From Hyphomonas sp. (GTDB taxonomy: Bacteria > Pseudomonadota > Alphaproteobacteria > Caulobacterales > Hyphomonadaceae): a stretch of 64,000 nucleotides of DNA. The notes beneath the pieces are model-generated. The model was not told where the DNA came from. It saw only the letters and a program-made list of their open reading frames with translations, and did not search any database. Shown piece by piece: positions 7,811 through 16,351 of the stretch. Position numbers and translations under genes: made by a program. Each line of letters opens with the position of its first letter. Positions within the stretch are counted from its first letter, which is position 1. Where the stretch lies: positions 51,956 to 115,955 of the forward strand of contig PACZ01000044.1 in assembly GCA_002700305.1 (NCBI GenBank). Direction: 5' to 3'.

Positions 7811-8739
7811 CTCCTGAAACATCTCCTGAAGCATCCGGCGCGCAGACGATTCCCGGCTGGCGCGACTCTAGGGGCGCCGGGCCGGACGGGCAACCGCCCC
7901 AAGTGCTTCAGCCTGGCCTCTATGTCGTCTCTACGCCGATCGGCAACCTGCGGGACATTACGCTCCGCGCGCTGGACGTGCTGGCTGCAGCCGATGAAGT
8001 GCTGGCCGAGGACACGCGCGTGGCGGGGAAACTCCTGTCCGCCTATGGGGTTAAGGCCCGGCTCAGCCCATACCATGACCACAATGGGGCGGAACGGAGA
8101 CCCGAACTCCTGCGCAAGCTGAGCGAAGGCGCGCGGATCGCACTGGTCTCCGATGCGGGCACGCCGCTTGTCTCTGATCCGGGCTGGAAACTGGCGCATG
8201 AAGCGCTGGAGGCGGGCCACCGCGTGTTCCCGATCCCCGGCGCCTCGGCCATGCTGGCGGGCCTTGTGGCCAGCGGCCTGCCCAGCGACCGGTTCTGCTT
8301 CGCCGGATTTCTGCCGCCAAAACAAGGCGCCCGGACGCAAAGCCTCGAAAGCCTGAAGGCTGTACCCGCCACGCTGATCTTCTATGAGAGCGGCCCGCGC
8401 CTCGCCGATACGCTGGCGGACATGGCCAGTGTGCTGGGCGCCGGGCGGCAGGGCGCCGTGGCGCGGGAACTGACCAAACTGTTCGAGGAAACCCGGCGCG
8501 GTACGCTGGCGGACCTTGCCGCGCACTATGCCGAAGCGGGCGGCCCGAAGGGCGAGATCGTCGTCCTGGCCGGTCCGCCGCTGGAGGAGGCTGTCACGCC
8601 TGCCCGCCTCGACGCGGCCCTGCGCGAAGCCCTCGCCGACCAGCCGACCAAGGCCGCCGCCAATGCCGTCGCCGACGCGCTCGGCTTGCCAAAGCGGGAA
8701 GTCTACCAGCGTGCGCTACAGATCAAGGCCGATGGCTGA
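7804..8739 (+). CDS. rsmI: 16S rRNA (cytidine1402-2'-O)-methyltransferase
   Basis: RsmI of the tetrapyrrole-methylase fold, which 2'-O-methylates C1402 in the ribosomal P site; about 311 aa. Family motifs seen are GLYVVSTPIGNLRDITLRAL, DEVLAEDTRVAGKLL, SDAGTPLVSDPG and the AdoMet loop FPIPGASAMLAGLVASGLP. The first 40 residues are a variable, probably disordered extension. An ATG at 7792 is also possible. rsmI next to an LpoA-like gene and yraN is the usual alphaproteobacterial and gammaproteobacterial neighbourhood (lpoA-rsmI-yraN). Confidence 0.95.
   Translation: MSSPETSPEASGAQTIPGWRDSRGAGPDGQPPQVLQPGLYVVSTPIGNLRDITLRALDVLAAADEVLAEDTRVAGKLLSAYGVKARLSPYHDHNGAERRPELLRKLSEGARIALVSDAGTPLVSDPGWKLAHEALEAGHRVFPIPGASAMLAGLVASGLPSDRFCFAGFLPPKQGARTQSLESLKAVPATLIFYESGPRLADTLADMASVLGAGRQGAVARELTKLFEETRRGTLADLAAHYAEAGGPKGEIVVLAGPPLEEAVTPARLDAALREALADQPTKAAANAVADALGLPKREVYQRALQIKADG
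7808..7831. repeat. 12-bp tandem duplication over two divergent gene starts
   Basis: CATCTCCTGAAA (7808-7819) and CATCTCCTGAAG (7820-7831) match at 11 of 12 positions. On the plus strand they encode SPET-SPEA near the RsmI N-terminus. On the minus strand each copy supplies a CAGGAG directly next to an ATG, giving the LpoA-like gene alternative starts. Confidence 0.8.
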
Positions 8740-8745
8740 ACAGGC

Positions 8746-9234
8746 TCAGCCGAGGAAACGCTCCATCAGGAGTGCATCATAGGTCACGCCATCGAGGCGG
8801 CGATAATCGCGCCACATCCCGGCTTCGCTGAAACCGAACTTCAGGAACAGCGAGATGGCGGAGAGATTGCTCGTATAGACCGCAAGCTCCACCTTGGTGA
8901 GACCGCATTGCGGCGCGTGCGCGAGCGCGGCCTCCATCAGGCGGCTGCCGGCGCCTTGTCCCCTGTGAGATGCCAGCAGGCCCAGCCCGAGCGTTCCGCG
9001 ATGCGCACATTCGGGAACCTCGTTCGGAATGATGTCGATCCACCCGACCACACGGCCATTATCCAGCGCGCAATACATCGGCCAGTTATTGGCAATCATC
9101 CTGTTCGGCAGGGCCCGCTCGGGATCAAATGGCGGCAGGGAGACAAGGCCGAGATAGGTTTTCTCGGCCGCCACCTGTTCGCAGGCTGCCCGCCACACGG
9201 CAATCTGGCTCTTGTCGATATAGGCAATGTCCAT
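8746..9234 (-). CDS. GNAT family N-acetyltransferase
   Basis: A 162-aa Gcn5-related acetyltransferase. The ATG at 9234 has GGGAGG 9 nt upstream. The acetyl-CoA motif is [23 protein letters not shown] (the HRGQGAG loop), followed by [21 protein letters not shown], the strand-helix that closes GNAT domains. Substrate cannot be assigned. It is divergent from yraN, with a 94-bp shared promoter region, and sits between rsmI and yraN, which are usually adjacent, so it looks like an insertion into that cluster. Confidence 0.82.
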   Translation of the reverse strand: MDIAYIDKSQIAVWRAACEQVAAEKTYLGLVSLPPFDPERALPNRMIANNWPMYCALDNGRVVGWIDIIPNEVPECAHRGTLGLGLLASHRGQGAGSRLMEAALAHAPQCGLTKVELAVYTSNLSAISLFLKFGFSEAGMWRDYRRLDGVTYDALLMERFLG

Positions 9235-9328
9235 GGCGATCGCCCTCCCGGTCATCCATAAGAAAGGCTGGAAAAGCCTCTCGCTCAGTTCTACCAGAGA
9301 TGACAGCCCGGATAAATCGAGACGAAAA

Positions 9329-9700
9329 ATGGCTGAAGCGAAACGGCAGGCGGCAGAGAAGCGTGGCCGCAAGGGCGAGTGGCTCGCGGCGGTCTACCTG
9401 CAGGCCAAGGGCTATCGTATCCTGGGCCGCCGGGTGCGGACACCCATGGGCGAGGTGGACCTGATTGCGAAGCGCGGCAGGCTCGTTGCGTTCGTGGAGG
9501 TAAAGTTCCGGGCCGAGGTTCAAATTGCCGCAGGCGCGGTCACGTCCGCTAGCTGGCAGCGGATCGCGCGGGCGGCAGAGTTCTGGATGGCCCGCCACCC
9601 GGCCCTTTCAGATTGTGGTTGGCGCTATGACCTGATCGCGCTCGCGCCCCGGAAACTGCCGCAACATATACAGGATGCATGGCGGCCGGGCCTGGCCTGA
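9329..9700 (+). CDS. yraN: YraN family endonuclease-like protein (UPF0102)
   Basis: A 123-aa protein with a restriction-endonuclease-like fold. The catalytic-type signature is present as [21 protein letters not shown] (E/D...EVK). The ATG at 9329 gives the family N-terminus, a basic helix followed by [19 protein letters not shown]. In vivo function is not settled; homologues have been linked to nucleic acid processing. Its neighbourhood (rsmI upstream) is conserved in proteobacteria. Confidence 0.88.
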   Translation: MAEAKRQAAEKRGRKGEWLAAVYLQAKGYRILGRRVRTPMGEVDLIAKRGRLVAFVEVKFRAEVQIAAGAVTSASWQRIARAAEFWMARHPALSDCGWRYDLIALAPRKLPQHIQDAWRPGLA

Positions 9701-9843
9701 CAAGAGATGGAGATTAATCGGAGCTGCCGCCGGGGTAACGACTCAAAGAAAATCATAGGTGGACGGACGAGATCACCCCGGGTTGTTTCAGACCACTGAC
9801 AATAGAATCCTTCCAGAAATTAAGGCCTTGCGGCCACCTCCTG

Positions 9844-9858
9844 TTAACCGTCGATCAA
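9844..9858. promoter_or_regulatory. Possible CtrA-like half-site pair
   Basis: TTAA-CCGTCGA-TCAA has the TTAA-N7-TTAA spacing with one mismatch, 60 bp upstream of the diguanylate cyclase. One imperfect site is weak evidence, but cell-cycle control of c-di-GMP enzymes by CtrA is common in Caulobacterales. Confidence 0.3.
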
Positions 9859-9918
9859 ACCAATTCCTCTAATGACAAGGCTGGTTGGAGAGTTGAGTTT
9901 TCTGGGAGGCCATTGGTC

Positions 9919-10992
9919 ATGGATGCTGCTGTCGCGTTGCAAAAAGAGGCTGCGCCAAAGCCCGCGGCGGGCCCTAATCTGAAGCAGGTATTTCAGAACG
10001 CGCAGCGCGCGTTCGACCTGATCAAGAAGCACCGCACCCCGCCGGATCCCAAGACCTATGCCGTCTGGTATGCCTATGTGGAAGCCGCTGACCCGCGCGT
10101 GATCGAACGGGTCGACAGCGCAGTTGCTGAAAATGGTACCCTGACGCCGTTCGACATCAATTCGATTTTCCGCGAGCTTCTGACCGAGGAAGCTTCCGCT
10201 GTTTCCGCGCGTCACTCAATCGGCATTGCCATCGAAAAGGAAATCGATGATGTCATGAAGATCATCCGGCAGGGTGTTCAGAACAGCGACGAATTCGGCG
10301 CCTCGCTGGACAAGGCCAACAGTGCCCTGCCCGGCGCCGCATCTGCCGAGCATCTGGCTTCGCTTGTGTCCACCCTGATGGAAGACAATGAGCGCATGGC
10401 CCGGACCGCGCGCGAGCTGAACCAGGGCCTCACGGACTCCCAGAACCAGATTGCCAAGCTCAATCAGGAACTGGAAGAAGTACAGACCCAGTGCCGGCGC
10501 GACCCGCTGACGTCCGTCGCCAACCGCCGGGCCTTTGACGAGCGTCTGGAACGCGAGTTGCGCGCCGCCGCCGAGACGGGCGAGAACCTCTGCCTTGCCA
10601 TGGCCGACATCGACCATTTCAAGAGCGTCAACGATACCTATGGCCACCAGGTCGGCGATGCGGTGCTGCAGCAGTTCGCATCCGTCGTGACGCAGAACAT
10701 CAAGGGCCAGGACATGGTCGCCCGCTATGGCGGGGAAGAGTTCGCGATCATCCTTCCGGAGACCGACCTGTTCTCGGCCTATAACCTGCTGGTGAAGATC
10801 AAATACACGTTCAAGAACACAGAAACGCCGGTGGAAGGCACGCTGAAGTCCATCAAGGATGTGACAGCCTCGTTCGGCCTCGTTCGATTCGAACCGGGCA
10901 TGACGCCGCGAGACATGATCGAGCAAGCCGACCACTATCTCTACGAGGCCAAGAATTCAGGCCGGGACAGGGTAAAAGCCAAGGGCTTCTGA
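9919..10992 (+). CDS. Diguanylate cyclase (GGDEF domain)
   Basis: Makes cyclic di-GMP from two GTP. 357 aa, soluble, no membrane segment. Residues 1-135 form an uncharacterised helical domain (LKQVFQNAQRAFDLIKKH, then TYAVWYAYVEAADPRV). Residues 140-192 look like a coiled coil. The GGDEF domain follows, with DPLTSVANRRAFD, DIDHFKSVNDTYGH and an intact GGEEF active site near 271-275. The inhibitory I-site RxxD is replaced by KGQD, so product inhibition may be weakened. The ATG at 9919 follows a GGGAGG site. No sensor domain is recognised, and the partner signal is unknown. Confidence 0.92.
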   Translation: MDAAVALQKEAAPKPAAGPNLKQVFQNAQRAFDLIKKHRTPPDPKTYAVWYAYVEAADPRVIERVDSAVAENGTLTPFDINSIFRELLTEEASAVSARHSIGIAIEKEIDDVMKIIRQGVQNSDEFGASLDKANSALPGAASAEHLASLVSTLMEDNERMARTARELNQGLTDSQNQIAKLNQELEEVQTQCRRDPLTSVANRRAFDERLERELRAAAETGENLCLAMADIDHFKSVNDTYGHQVGDAVLQQFASVVTQNIKGQDMVARYGGEEFAIILPETDLFSAYNLLVKIKYTFKNTETPVEGTLKSIKDVTASFGLVRFEPGMTPRDMIEQADHYLYEAKNSGRDRVKAKGF

Positions 10993-11001
10993 GGTCATTT
11001 A

Positions 11002-11778
11002 TCAGGCGGTTACAGACTTATGGTGCCCTGCACGTTGGGGCATAATGATCATTGCGACGATCATCATGAGGCTGAGCGTTCCGACGATGAGCGGCCTGTC
11101 GAGCGCCAGTCCGCCATGATCCGGCTTGTCGAGGAAATTCCCAAGCACAGCGCCGAGCGGTCGCGTCAGGACGAATGCGGCCCAGAACAACCAAACGCCG
11201 CTGACCATGCGCTTCATCTGCATCCCGAGCACAACCAGCAGCATGGCACTGATCACCAGCGCTGATCCCCAATAGCCAAGCCCTGCCGTATCGGCGAACC
11301 AGTCACCGAGGGCGGTGCCCAGCGTTTGGGAAAAAGTGATGGTAAGCCAGTAGAACAGCTCGGTCTTGCGGTCTGCGATCTGGTCCGCTGAGACGCGCCC
11401 AAGGGCGAGCCGCCACGCGATCAACGATGCGATTACCAATGACAGAAGAAGGATCGATCCGCCCGTATACCCAAGACCGATGGAACGGGTGGAATAGTCC
11501 GCCAGAGTCGTGCCCGCTGTCGTCGATGCGACGATGGTGAGCCAGTAGAGACTGGCATGGAAACGGCGCGCAAAAATCTGGATGACGGCGAGCGATACGA
11601 ACAGCGTGGCAAGAATGGCGGTTGCCGTGAGATAGCCGAGCCCCATGTTCATGCTGAAGAGATTACCGCCGACTTCCCCAAGCGTGGTCGCCAGAATCTT
11701 GACGATCCAGAAGCCCGCCGTTGCGGCCGGCACCTTGCTGATAATCTCTTCTGCGGTGGTTTTTTGTTGTTCCATCAT
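11002..11778 (-). CDS. COG4705-type integral membrane protein
   Basis: A 258-aa polytopic inner-membrane protein of the uncharacterised COG4705 family. It shows four related units: LATTLGEVGGNLFSMNMGLGY, VASTTAGTTLADYSTRSIGLGY, FSQTLGTALGDWFADTAGLGY and LTRPLGAVLGNFLDKP. Each is followed by a hydrophobic helix. The conserved T-x-G-x-x-x-(G/A)-(D/E/N) cores could line an ion path, but no transport activity is known to me. It is convergent with the diguanylate cyclase, with a 9-bp gap. Start at 11778 or, equally likely, the adjacent ATG at 11775. Confidence 0.8.
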   Translation of the reverse strand: MMEQQKTTAEEIISKVPAATAGFWIVKILATTLGEVGGNLFSMNMGLGYLTATAILATLFVSLAVIQIFARRFHASLYWLTIVASTTAGTTLADYSTRSIGLGYTGGSILLLSLVIASLIAWRLALGRVSADQIADRKTELFYWLTITFSQTLGTALGDWFADTAGLGYWGSALVISAMLLVVLGMQMKRMVSGVWLFWAAFVLTRPLGAVLGNFLDKPDHGGLALDRPLIVGTLSLMMIVAMIIMPQRAGHHKSVTA

Positions 11779-11961
11779 GCGCCTCCCGCGCGCTCAGCGA
11801 GAGTCGGGCTAACAGGTGTGCTTTCAGAAAAATAATGAATTATCGTTTGGAATCCGGGGTGGCGGCGTCATCCCCCTCCGTCACCCACGTAGTTTCCCTG
11901 ATTGTCCGCAAGGTGGTCATGAGCGGTAATGATGTGTCCGCTCCGGTGGAGGGAGTGCATC

Positions 11962-13110
11962 ATGGATGGCAGTTTTTACCTCGAAGAATTATCCGCTCAT
12001 ACTCGTGAGGATGGGCGTGAGTGGGATGAATTCTGCGCCGGGGTGGACGAATTTCTTGACGCTGAACTGACTGAAGACTTGCGTGCGGCAGGCCGCAGGA
12101 CGACCGGGCTGAAATCGGATGCCGAAGCCTGCAGGATCTGGCGGGAAAAGCTGAATGCGCGCGGCTGGTATGCCCCGACCTGGCCGGTGAAATATGGCGG
12201 GGCCGGCTGGAACACCGAACAGCGCATCTATTTCGAAAACGCCTCAGCGGCGCGCGACGCGCCAATCCTGATGAATTCAGGGGTCCGTACCATCGGCCCC
12301 CTGATCATTGAGGCCGGGACGCCTGAACAGAAGGCCCATTATCTGCCCGCCATCCTGCACGGCGAACATGAATGGTGCCAGGGCTTCTCCGAACCGCAGG
12401 CGGGGTCCGACCTGTCCGCCCTCTCCCTGAAGGCCGAACGCGACGGAGACGACTTCATCCTCACCGGCAGCAAGGTGTGGACCAGTTTCGCTCAGTATGC
12501 GACGCATATGTTCCTGCTCGCCCGGTGCGATCCGGGGACGCATGGCGGCAAAGGCCTTGTCTTCCTGCTGGTCGAGATGGACCGGCCCGGCATCGACGTG
12601 CGCCCGATCCGCTTTATCGATGGTGAGTACGAAACCAATGAAGTCTTCTTCAATGGCGTGCGCACCCCGGCAGCGGACCGGATCGGCGAGATCGGCGAAG
12701 GCTGGAAAGCTGCCAAGCAGCTGATGGCAATTGCCCGCGGCAACAACACCACAACAGGCCTTCTGCGCCGGGCCATGCGCGCCGCACGCCGTTGCGCGGC
12801 AGAGACCGGGCCGCTGACGCCCTCGCTGCAGATGCGTTTTGCCGAACTCGACATGCGGATCGAAACGCTTGAAGCCCTGGACATGCGCACCAAGAATGGC
12901 CTCGTCACGCTGGACGGCGGGCCCGCCTCGTCACAGACGAAACTGCTGGCAACCGAACTGCATCAGGCGATCACGGAGGCCGCGCTGGAATCTGCCCCGT
13001 TCAGCGATTTCGCCCAGGCCAAATACCTCGCAACCCGGGCCGCGACGATTTATTCCGGCACCAGCGAAGTGCACCGGAACATTCTGGCCAGGGCCATTGG
13101 CTGTCCGTGA
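11962..13110 (+). CDS. Acyl-CoA dehydrogenase
   Basis: FAD-dependent dehydrogenase of acyl-CoA thioesters, 382 aa, the usual length. The N-terminal helical domain is followed by the FAD/substrate loop WCQGFSEPQAGSDLSALSLKAERDGDDF (about residues 135-162) and the KVWTSFAQYA segment. The C-terminal helical domain carries the family ending YSGTSEVHRNILARAIG. The ATG at 11962 lies 8 bp after GGAGGGAG. Adjacent TetR regulators and a monooxygenase suggest a catabolic role for unusual acyl chains or steroid-like compounds; that is inference. Confidence 0.92.
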   Translation: MDGSFYLEELSAHTREDGREWDEFCAGVDEFLDAELTEDLRAAGRRTTGLKSDAEACRIWREKLNARGWYAPTWPVKYGGAGWNTEQRIYFENASAARDAPILMNSGVRTIGPLIIEAGTPEQKAHYLPAILHGEHEWCQGFSEPQAGSDLSALSLKAERDGDDFILTGSKVWTSFAQYATHMFLLARCDPGTHGGKGLVFLLVEMDRPGIDVRPIRFIDGEYETNEVFFNGVRTPAADRIGEIGEGWKAAKQLMAIARGNNTTTGLLRRAMRAARRCAAETGPLTPSLQMRFAELDMRIETLEALDMRTKNGLVTLDGGPASSQTKLLATELHQAITEAALESAPFSDFAQAKYLATRAATIYSGTSEVHRNILARAIGCP

Positions 13111-13150
13111 GCTGACAACGGCCACAAATCTCGCGCAGGCAGTTATGGAC

Positions 13151-13810
13151 TCAGTCGAACGGCCGTCCCGTCGCACCGCGAAAGATCAGTTCTGCCCCAC
13201 TGAGCACGATGTTGCGGAAAGATGCGGTGTGCATGAAATCGGCAAGCTCATCGGGCAGCGTATCGGCATCGATATGGGGCAGTGAATCCGCCTGGGCAGC
13301 GCCGGAGGTCAGATTGATCAGCGCCATCAGCATGCGCCTGCCGCAGCCCTGCTCCAGCTCCATCACCTCGTCGAGCTTTTCCGAAGTGGCCGCTCCGTGT
13401 TCGAACAGACGTGTCTTGGTGGAGACCAGGGAGTCCAGCGCAACATTGCGCTCGATCGTCGGCGCCAGATGGGCCCGCAAGATCAGCAAGGCCGGGTGAT
13501 CGACCATGATGTCGATGAATGCTTCGCAGAACGCCCTGCCAGACATGCCCGGTTCGAGCCGTCCTGTAATCTGCGCGCAGGTACTGATGAAAGTCCGCTC
13601 ATAGAGGGCCAGCAGCAGTTCTTCCTTATTGGCGAAATACAGGAAGACCGTGCTCTTCGAAACGCCAACAGTGTCGGCAAGCGCCGAAATGGCGAATCGT
13701 TCATTGCCCGATTCCAGCAGGAGCGTTTCTGCTGCATCGAGAATTTCGTTACGGCGCGCTTCTTTCTCAGGTTCCGACCGCGCACGCCGGAAGTCTTCGC
13801 GGATAGCCAT
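13151..13810 (-). CDS. TetR family transcriptional regulator (copy 1)
   Basis: A 219-aa TetR-type repressor. The helix-turn-helix spans about residues 22-66 (ILDAAETLLLESGNERFAISALADTVGVSKSTVFLYFANKEELL). The C-terminal ligand domain is family-specific. It is clearly related along its whole length to the regulator at 13965-14618: both begin with a xIREDF motif and share GRRMLMALINL/GRRLMKALVNL and FLSGAEL-like ends. It is convergent with the acyl-CoA dehydrogenase (40-bp gap). Likely target is its own locus or the neighbouring catabolic genes. Confidence 0.9.
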   Translation of the reverse strand: MAIREDFRRARSEPEKEARRNEILDAAETLLLESGNERFAISALADTVGVSKSTVFLYFANKEELLLALYERTFISTCAQITGRLEPGMSGRAFCEAFIDIMVDHPALLILRAHLAPTIERNVALDSLVSTKTRLFEHGAATSEKLDEVMELEQGCGRRMLMALINLTSGAAQADSLPHIDADTLPDELADFMHTASFRNIVLSGAELIFRGATGRPFD

Positions 13811-13964
13811 ATGGGCCTCTTTTCAAATGTCCGGGCGGGATAGACGCGGCTCGCCGGTATAACGCAGCGCCCCGGCCACCCGTCCGGATTTAAATGTTTC
13901 TTGCAATAATGAGAGAGTTTATACGCAGGGCTCGAGACAGCAACGTCACATTTCCGGTCGTCGC

Positions 13965-14618
13965 TTAAATATTGCGAACACCTGTCATGATCAGCTCAGC
14001 CCCGCTCAGGAATGACGCGCGGTAATCGAAGGACTTGATGGCCCCGGTTACCTCTTCGGACTCACCATCGTCGGTGGCGAGCAGCTTCTTTATGTCCGCC
14101 TGCACCGAGCCGCACATCAGGTTGACGAGCGCCTTCATCAGCCGGCGCCCCTGCCCGGGCTTCAGCTGGAGCAGGTCTTCAACCTGGTCGGCGGCGGATA
14201 CCCGGAAACGATAGATGTCCTTGATGCCCTCGTGGATATAGGCCTGATTAAGGCTTTCCTCCACGAAGCGCATGATCATCGGGCGCATGATACGGAAGGC
14301 AGGGAATTCCAGCGCGGTGTCGATAAAGGTCTCGGAAAAGGCCTCGTCTGACATGCCCTCATGGAGGCGGCTAAGGAAGGTTGCGAAGAAATTTTGCCCG
14401 ACCCGCGTATAAAGCGAGGTCAACAAATCTTCCCGATTGCGGAAATGGAGAAAGATCGTGCTCTGCGACACGCCAACCCGTTTGGCCACACTGGAAATGG
14501 AAAACCTTTGATTGTGCGATTCCAGCAGCAGGGCTTCTGCCGCGTCGAGGATTGCCGTCCGGCGGGCAGCATTCTCCTGGTCGGTCCGGGGGCGCAGAAA
14601 ATCTTCTCTGATATTCAT
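13965..14618 (-). CDS. TetR family transcriptional regulator (copy 2)
   Basis: A 217-aa TetR-type regulator and paralogue of the preceding gene. The helix-turn-helix is at about residues 22-66 (ILDAAEALLLESHNQRFSISSVAKRVGVSQSTIFLHFRNREDLL). It lies upstream of copy 1 on the same strand with a 154-bp gap that could hold a separate promoter. Small palindromes upstream (TAACCGTTA at 14663-14671 and GTTAC-ACC-GTAAC at 14706-14718) are candidate operators for it and for the monooxygenase end of the region. Confidence 0.9.
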   Translation of the reverse strand: MNIREDFLRPRTDQENAARRTAILDAAEALLLESHNQRFSISSVAKRVGVSQSTIFLHFRNREDLLTSLYTRVGQNFFATFLSRLHEGMSDEAFSETFIDTALEFPAFRIMRPMIMRFVEESLNQAYIHEGIKDIYRFRVSAADQVEDLLQLKPGQGRRLMKALVNLMCGSVQADIKKLLATDDGESEEVTGAIKSFDYRASFLSGAELIMTGVRNI

Positions 14619-14705
14619 ATACCCCCCTTAGATTGAATCCGGCTAATTGAAAAGGACATAAGTAACCGTTAGTCATTTATAGATCGAGCACAAGCCCCGA
14701 CCTCA

Positions 14706-14718
14706 GTTACACCGTAAC
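14706..14718. promoter_or_regulatory. Candidate TetR-type operator palindrome
   Basis: GTTAC-ACC-GTAAC is a perfect 5-bp inverted repeat, about 90 bp upstream of the second TetR gene. A related palindrome TAACCGTTA lies at 14663-14671, sharing the GTTA/TAAC core. Assignment to either TetR protein is inferred from position. Confidence 0.35.
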
Positions 14719-14760
14719 AACATGGCCAGTAGACGGAACGTCAGGAACATTCAGGCGAAT

Positions 14761-14795
14761 AAAAAAGCCCTCCTGCAGGTAGCAGGAGGGCTTTT
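14761..14795 (-). terminator. Rho-independent terminator of the monooxygenase gene
   Basis: A perfect 14-bp stem (AAAAGCCCTCCTGC at 14763-14776 with GCAGGAGGGCTTTT at 14782-14795) and a 5-nt loop lie 18 bp past the monooxygenase stop. On the minus strand a run of six T follows. On the plus strand four T follow too, so it could act in both directions. Confidence 0.9.
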
Positions 14796-14812
14796 GTAGT
14801 CTGGGGAAGTGA

Positions 14813-16351
14813 TCAGGCGTCGGCCGGTTCCGGTGTCTTCGCCTTCTGTCCGGAATAGTCGAACTCCTCTGAATCGAGGTCGATATTCGGGATTTCCTCT
14901 TTCTCGTTCCAGTAGTCCTGCGTGTGCTGCCAGATATATTTGGAGCCGCGCTTGGGCAGGAGATGCATGGAGCGCATGAGGTAGCCGGGATTGAAGTCTT
15001 CCGGATCGATCCAGGGCAGGATCTCCATGTCCTTGTCTTCCTCACGCAGCTTCACACGAACCTGCGTCACGCCCTTCTCATCCATATGCTTGAGCAGCCG
15101 GGTAATGAAGTCGCCCATAAGGTCGACCCGCAGCGTCCACGAGGCGCGGAAGTAGCCGAACACCCAGGCCATGTTCGGTACGCCGGTAAACATCATGCCG
15201 CGATAGGTGACCGTCTCGGAGAAGTCGACCGGCTTGTCATCCACCGTGAACGGAATATCACCGAGCACGGAGAGATTGAAGCCCGTCGCCGTGATGACGA
15301 TGTCCGCTTCCAGTTCCTGGCCGCCCTTGGTGAGGATGCCCTTCTCGGTAAAGCGTTCGATCTCGTCGGTCACCACACTGGCCTTGCCGGACGCGATACC
15401 CTGGAACAGATCTCCATCCGGCACGAAGGCAATACGCTGGCGCCATGGGCGGTAGCGTGGCGTGAAGTGCTTGTCGATCGGATAGTCCTCGCCGAGGAAG
15501 GCCTTCACGCCTTCGAGCAGCTCCTGTGTGACAACGTCGGTCTCCTCCAGGCAGCGGCGGGTGAAGTCATGCTGGTCGAACAGGACTTTCTGGCGGGCAA
15601 CCCGGTGGATCGTATCCCAGTCGATGCCGATCTTTTCGAGTTCCGTGACCATCTCGTTTTCATTCCGCCCCGGGATGAAATAGGTCGGCGAGCGCTGAAG
15701 CACCGTGACATGCTCCACCTCGCCCGCAATGGCCGGCACCACCGTGGCTGTTGTCGCACCAGACCCGATGCAGACGACTTTCTTGCCTTTGAGGTCAATA
15801 TCGTCCGGCCACAATTGCGGGTGGATGATCTGGCCCTTGAACTTGTCCATATCCGGCCAGTCCGGCGTATAGGGCTTGGTGTAGTTGTAGTAGCCTTGGC
15901 ACATCCAGAGGAAGTTGCAGGTGAAGGTCAGCACCTCATCCGTTTCGATGCGGCGCACTTTCAGCGTCCACAAACTGTCCTTCGAAGACCATTCCGCCGA
16001 AAGGATCTGGTGGCCGTAGCGGATGTGCTTGCCGAGGTCATTCTCCTCGATCACTTCGCCCATATAGGTGCGAATCTCTTCGGCCGTCGCGATTGGCGTG
16101 CCCGTCCAGGGCTTGAACCGGTAGCCGAAAGTGTAGAGGTCGGAATCCGACCGGATGCCCGGATATTTGTGCCACAGCCAGGTACCGCCAAAGCTTTCCA
16201 GCTTTTCCAGCACCGCATAGCTCTTGCCCGGGCACTGCGTTTTCATGTGATACGCCGCGCCGACGCCGGAAATCCCGGCCCCCGCGATAAGCACATCGAA
16301 ATGTTCTACCTTGCCCTCGGCGGGCGCCGCTTTCGTTTCCGTCCCTGTCAT
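14813..16351 (-). CDS. Flavin-containing (Baeyer-Villiger-type) monooxygenase
   Basis: A 512-aa class B flavoprotein monooxygenase that inserts one oxygen atom using NADPH and FAD. Signatures: the first Rossmann motif GAGISGVGAAYHM near residue 25, GGTWLWHKYPGIRSD (BVMO-type GGTW), the class fingerprint FKGQIIHPQLWPDD (FxGxxxHxxxWP) and a second nucleotide motif GSGATT. The ATG at 16351 follows GGAGAGCC and gives a normal N-terminus; a longer in-frame reading has no support. Substrate unknown; ketones, steroids or alkanals are all possible. A strong terminator follows. Confidence 0.9.
   Translation of the reverse strand: MTGTETKAAPAEGKVEHFDVLIAGAGISGVGAAYHMKTQCPGKSYAVLEKLESFGGTWLWHKYPGIRSDSDLYTFGYRFKPWTGTPIATAEEIRTYMGEVIEENDLGKHIRYGHQILSAEWSSKDSLWTLKVRRIETDEVLTFTCNFLWMCQGYYNYTKPYTPDWPDMDKFKGQIIHPQLWPDDIDLKGKKVVCIGSGATTATVVPAIAGEVEHVTVLQRSPTYFIPGRNENEMVTELEKIGIDWDTIHRVARQKVLFDQHDFTRRCLEETDVVTQELLEGVKAFLGEDYPIDKHFTPRYRPWRQRIAFVPDGDLFQGIASGKASVVTDEIERFTEKGILTKGGQELEADIVITATGFNLSVLGDIPFTVDDKPVDFSETVTYRGMMFTGVPNMAWVFGYFRASWTLRVDLMGDFITRLLKHMDEKGVTQVRVKLREEDKDMEILPWIDPEDFNPGYLMRSMHLLPKRGSKYIWQHTQDYWNEKEEIPNIDLDSEEFDYSGQKAKTPEPADA

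Noticed and set aside
6413..8122. A 569-codon plus-strand frame opposite the LpoA-like gene
   Set aside because: Low-complexity Gly/Arg/His translation, no motif, and it runs through the rsmI start in a different frame. Treated as an antisense shadow.
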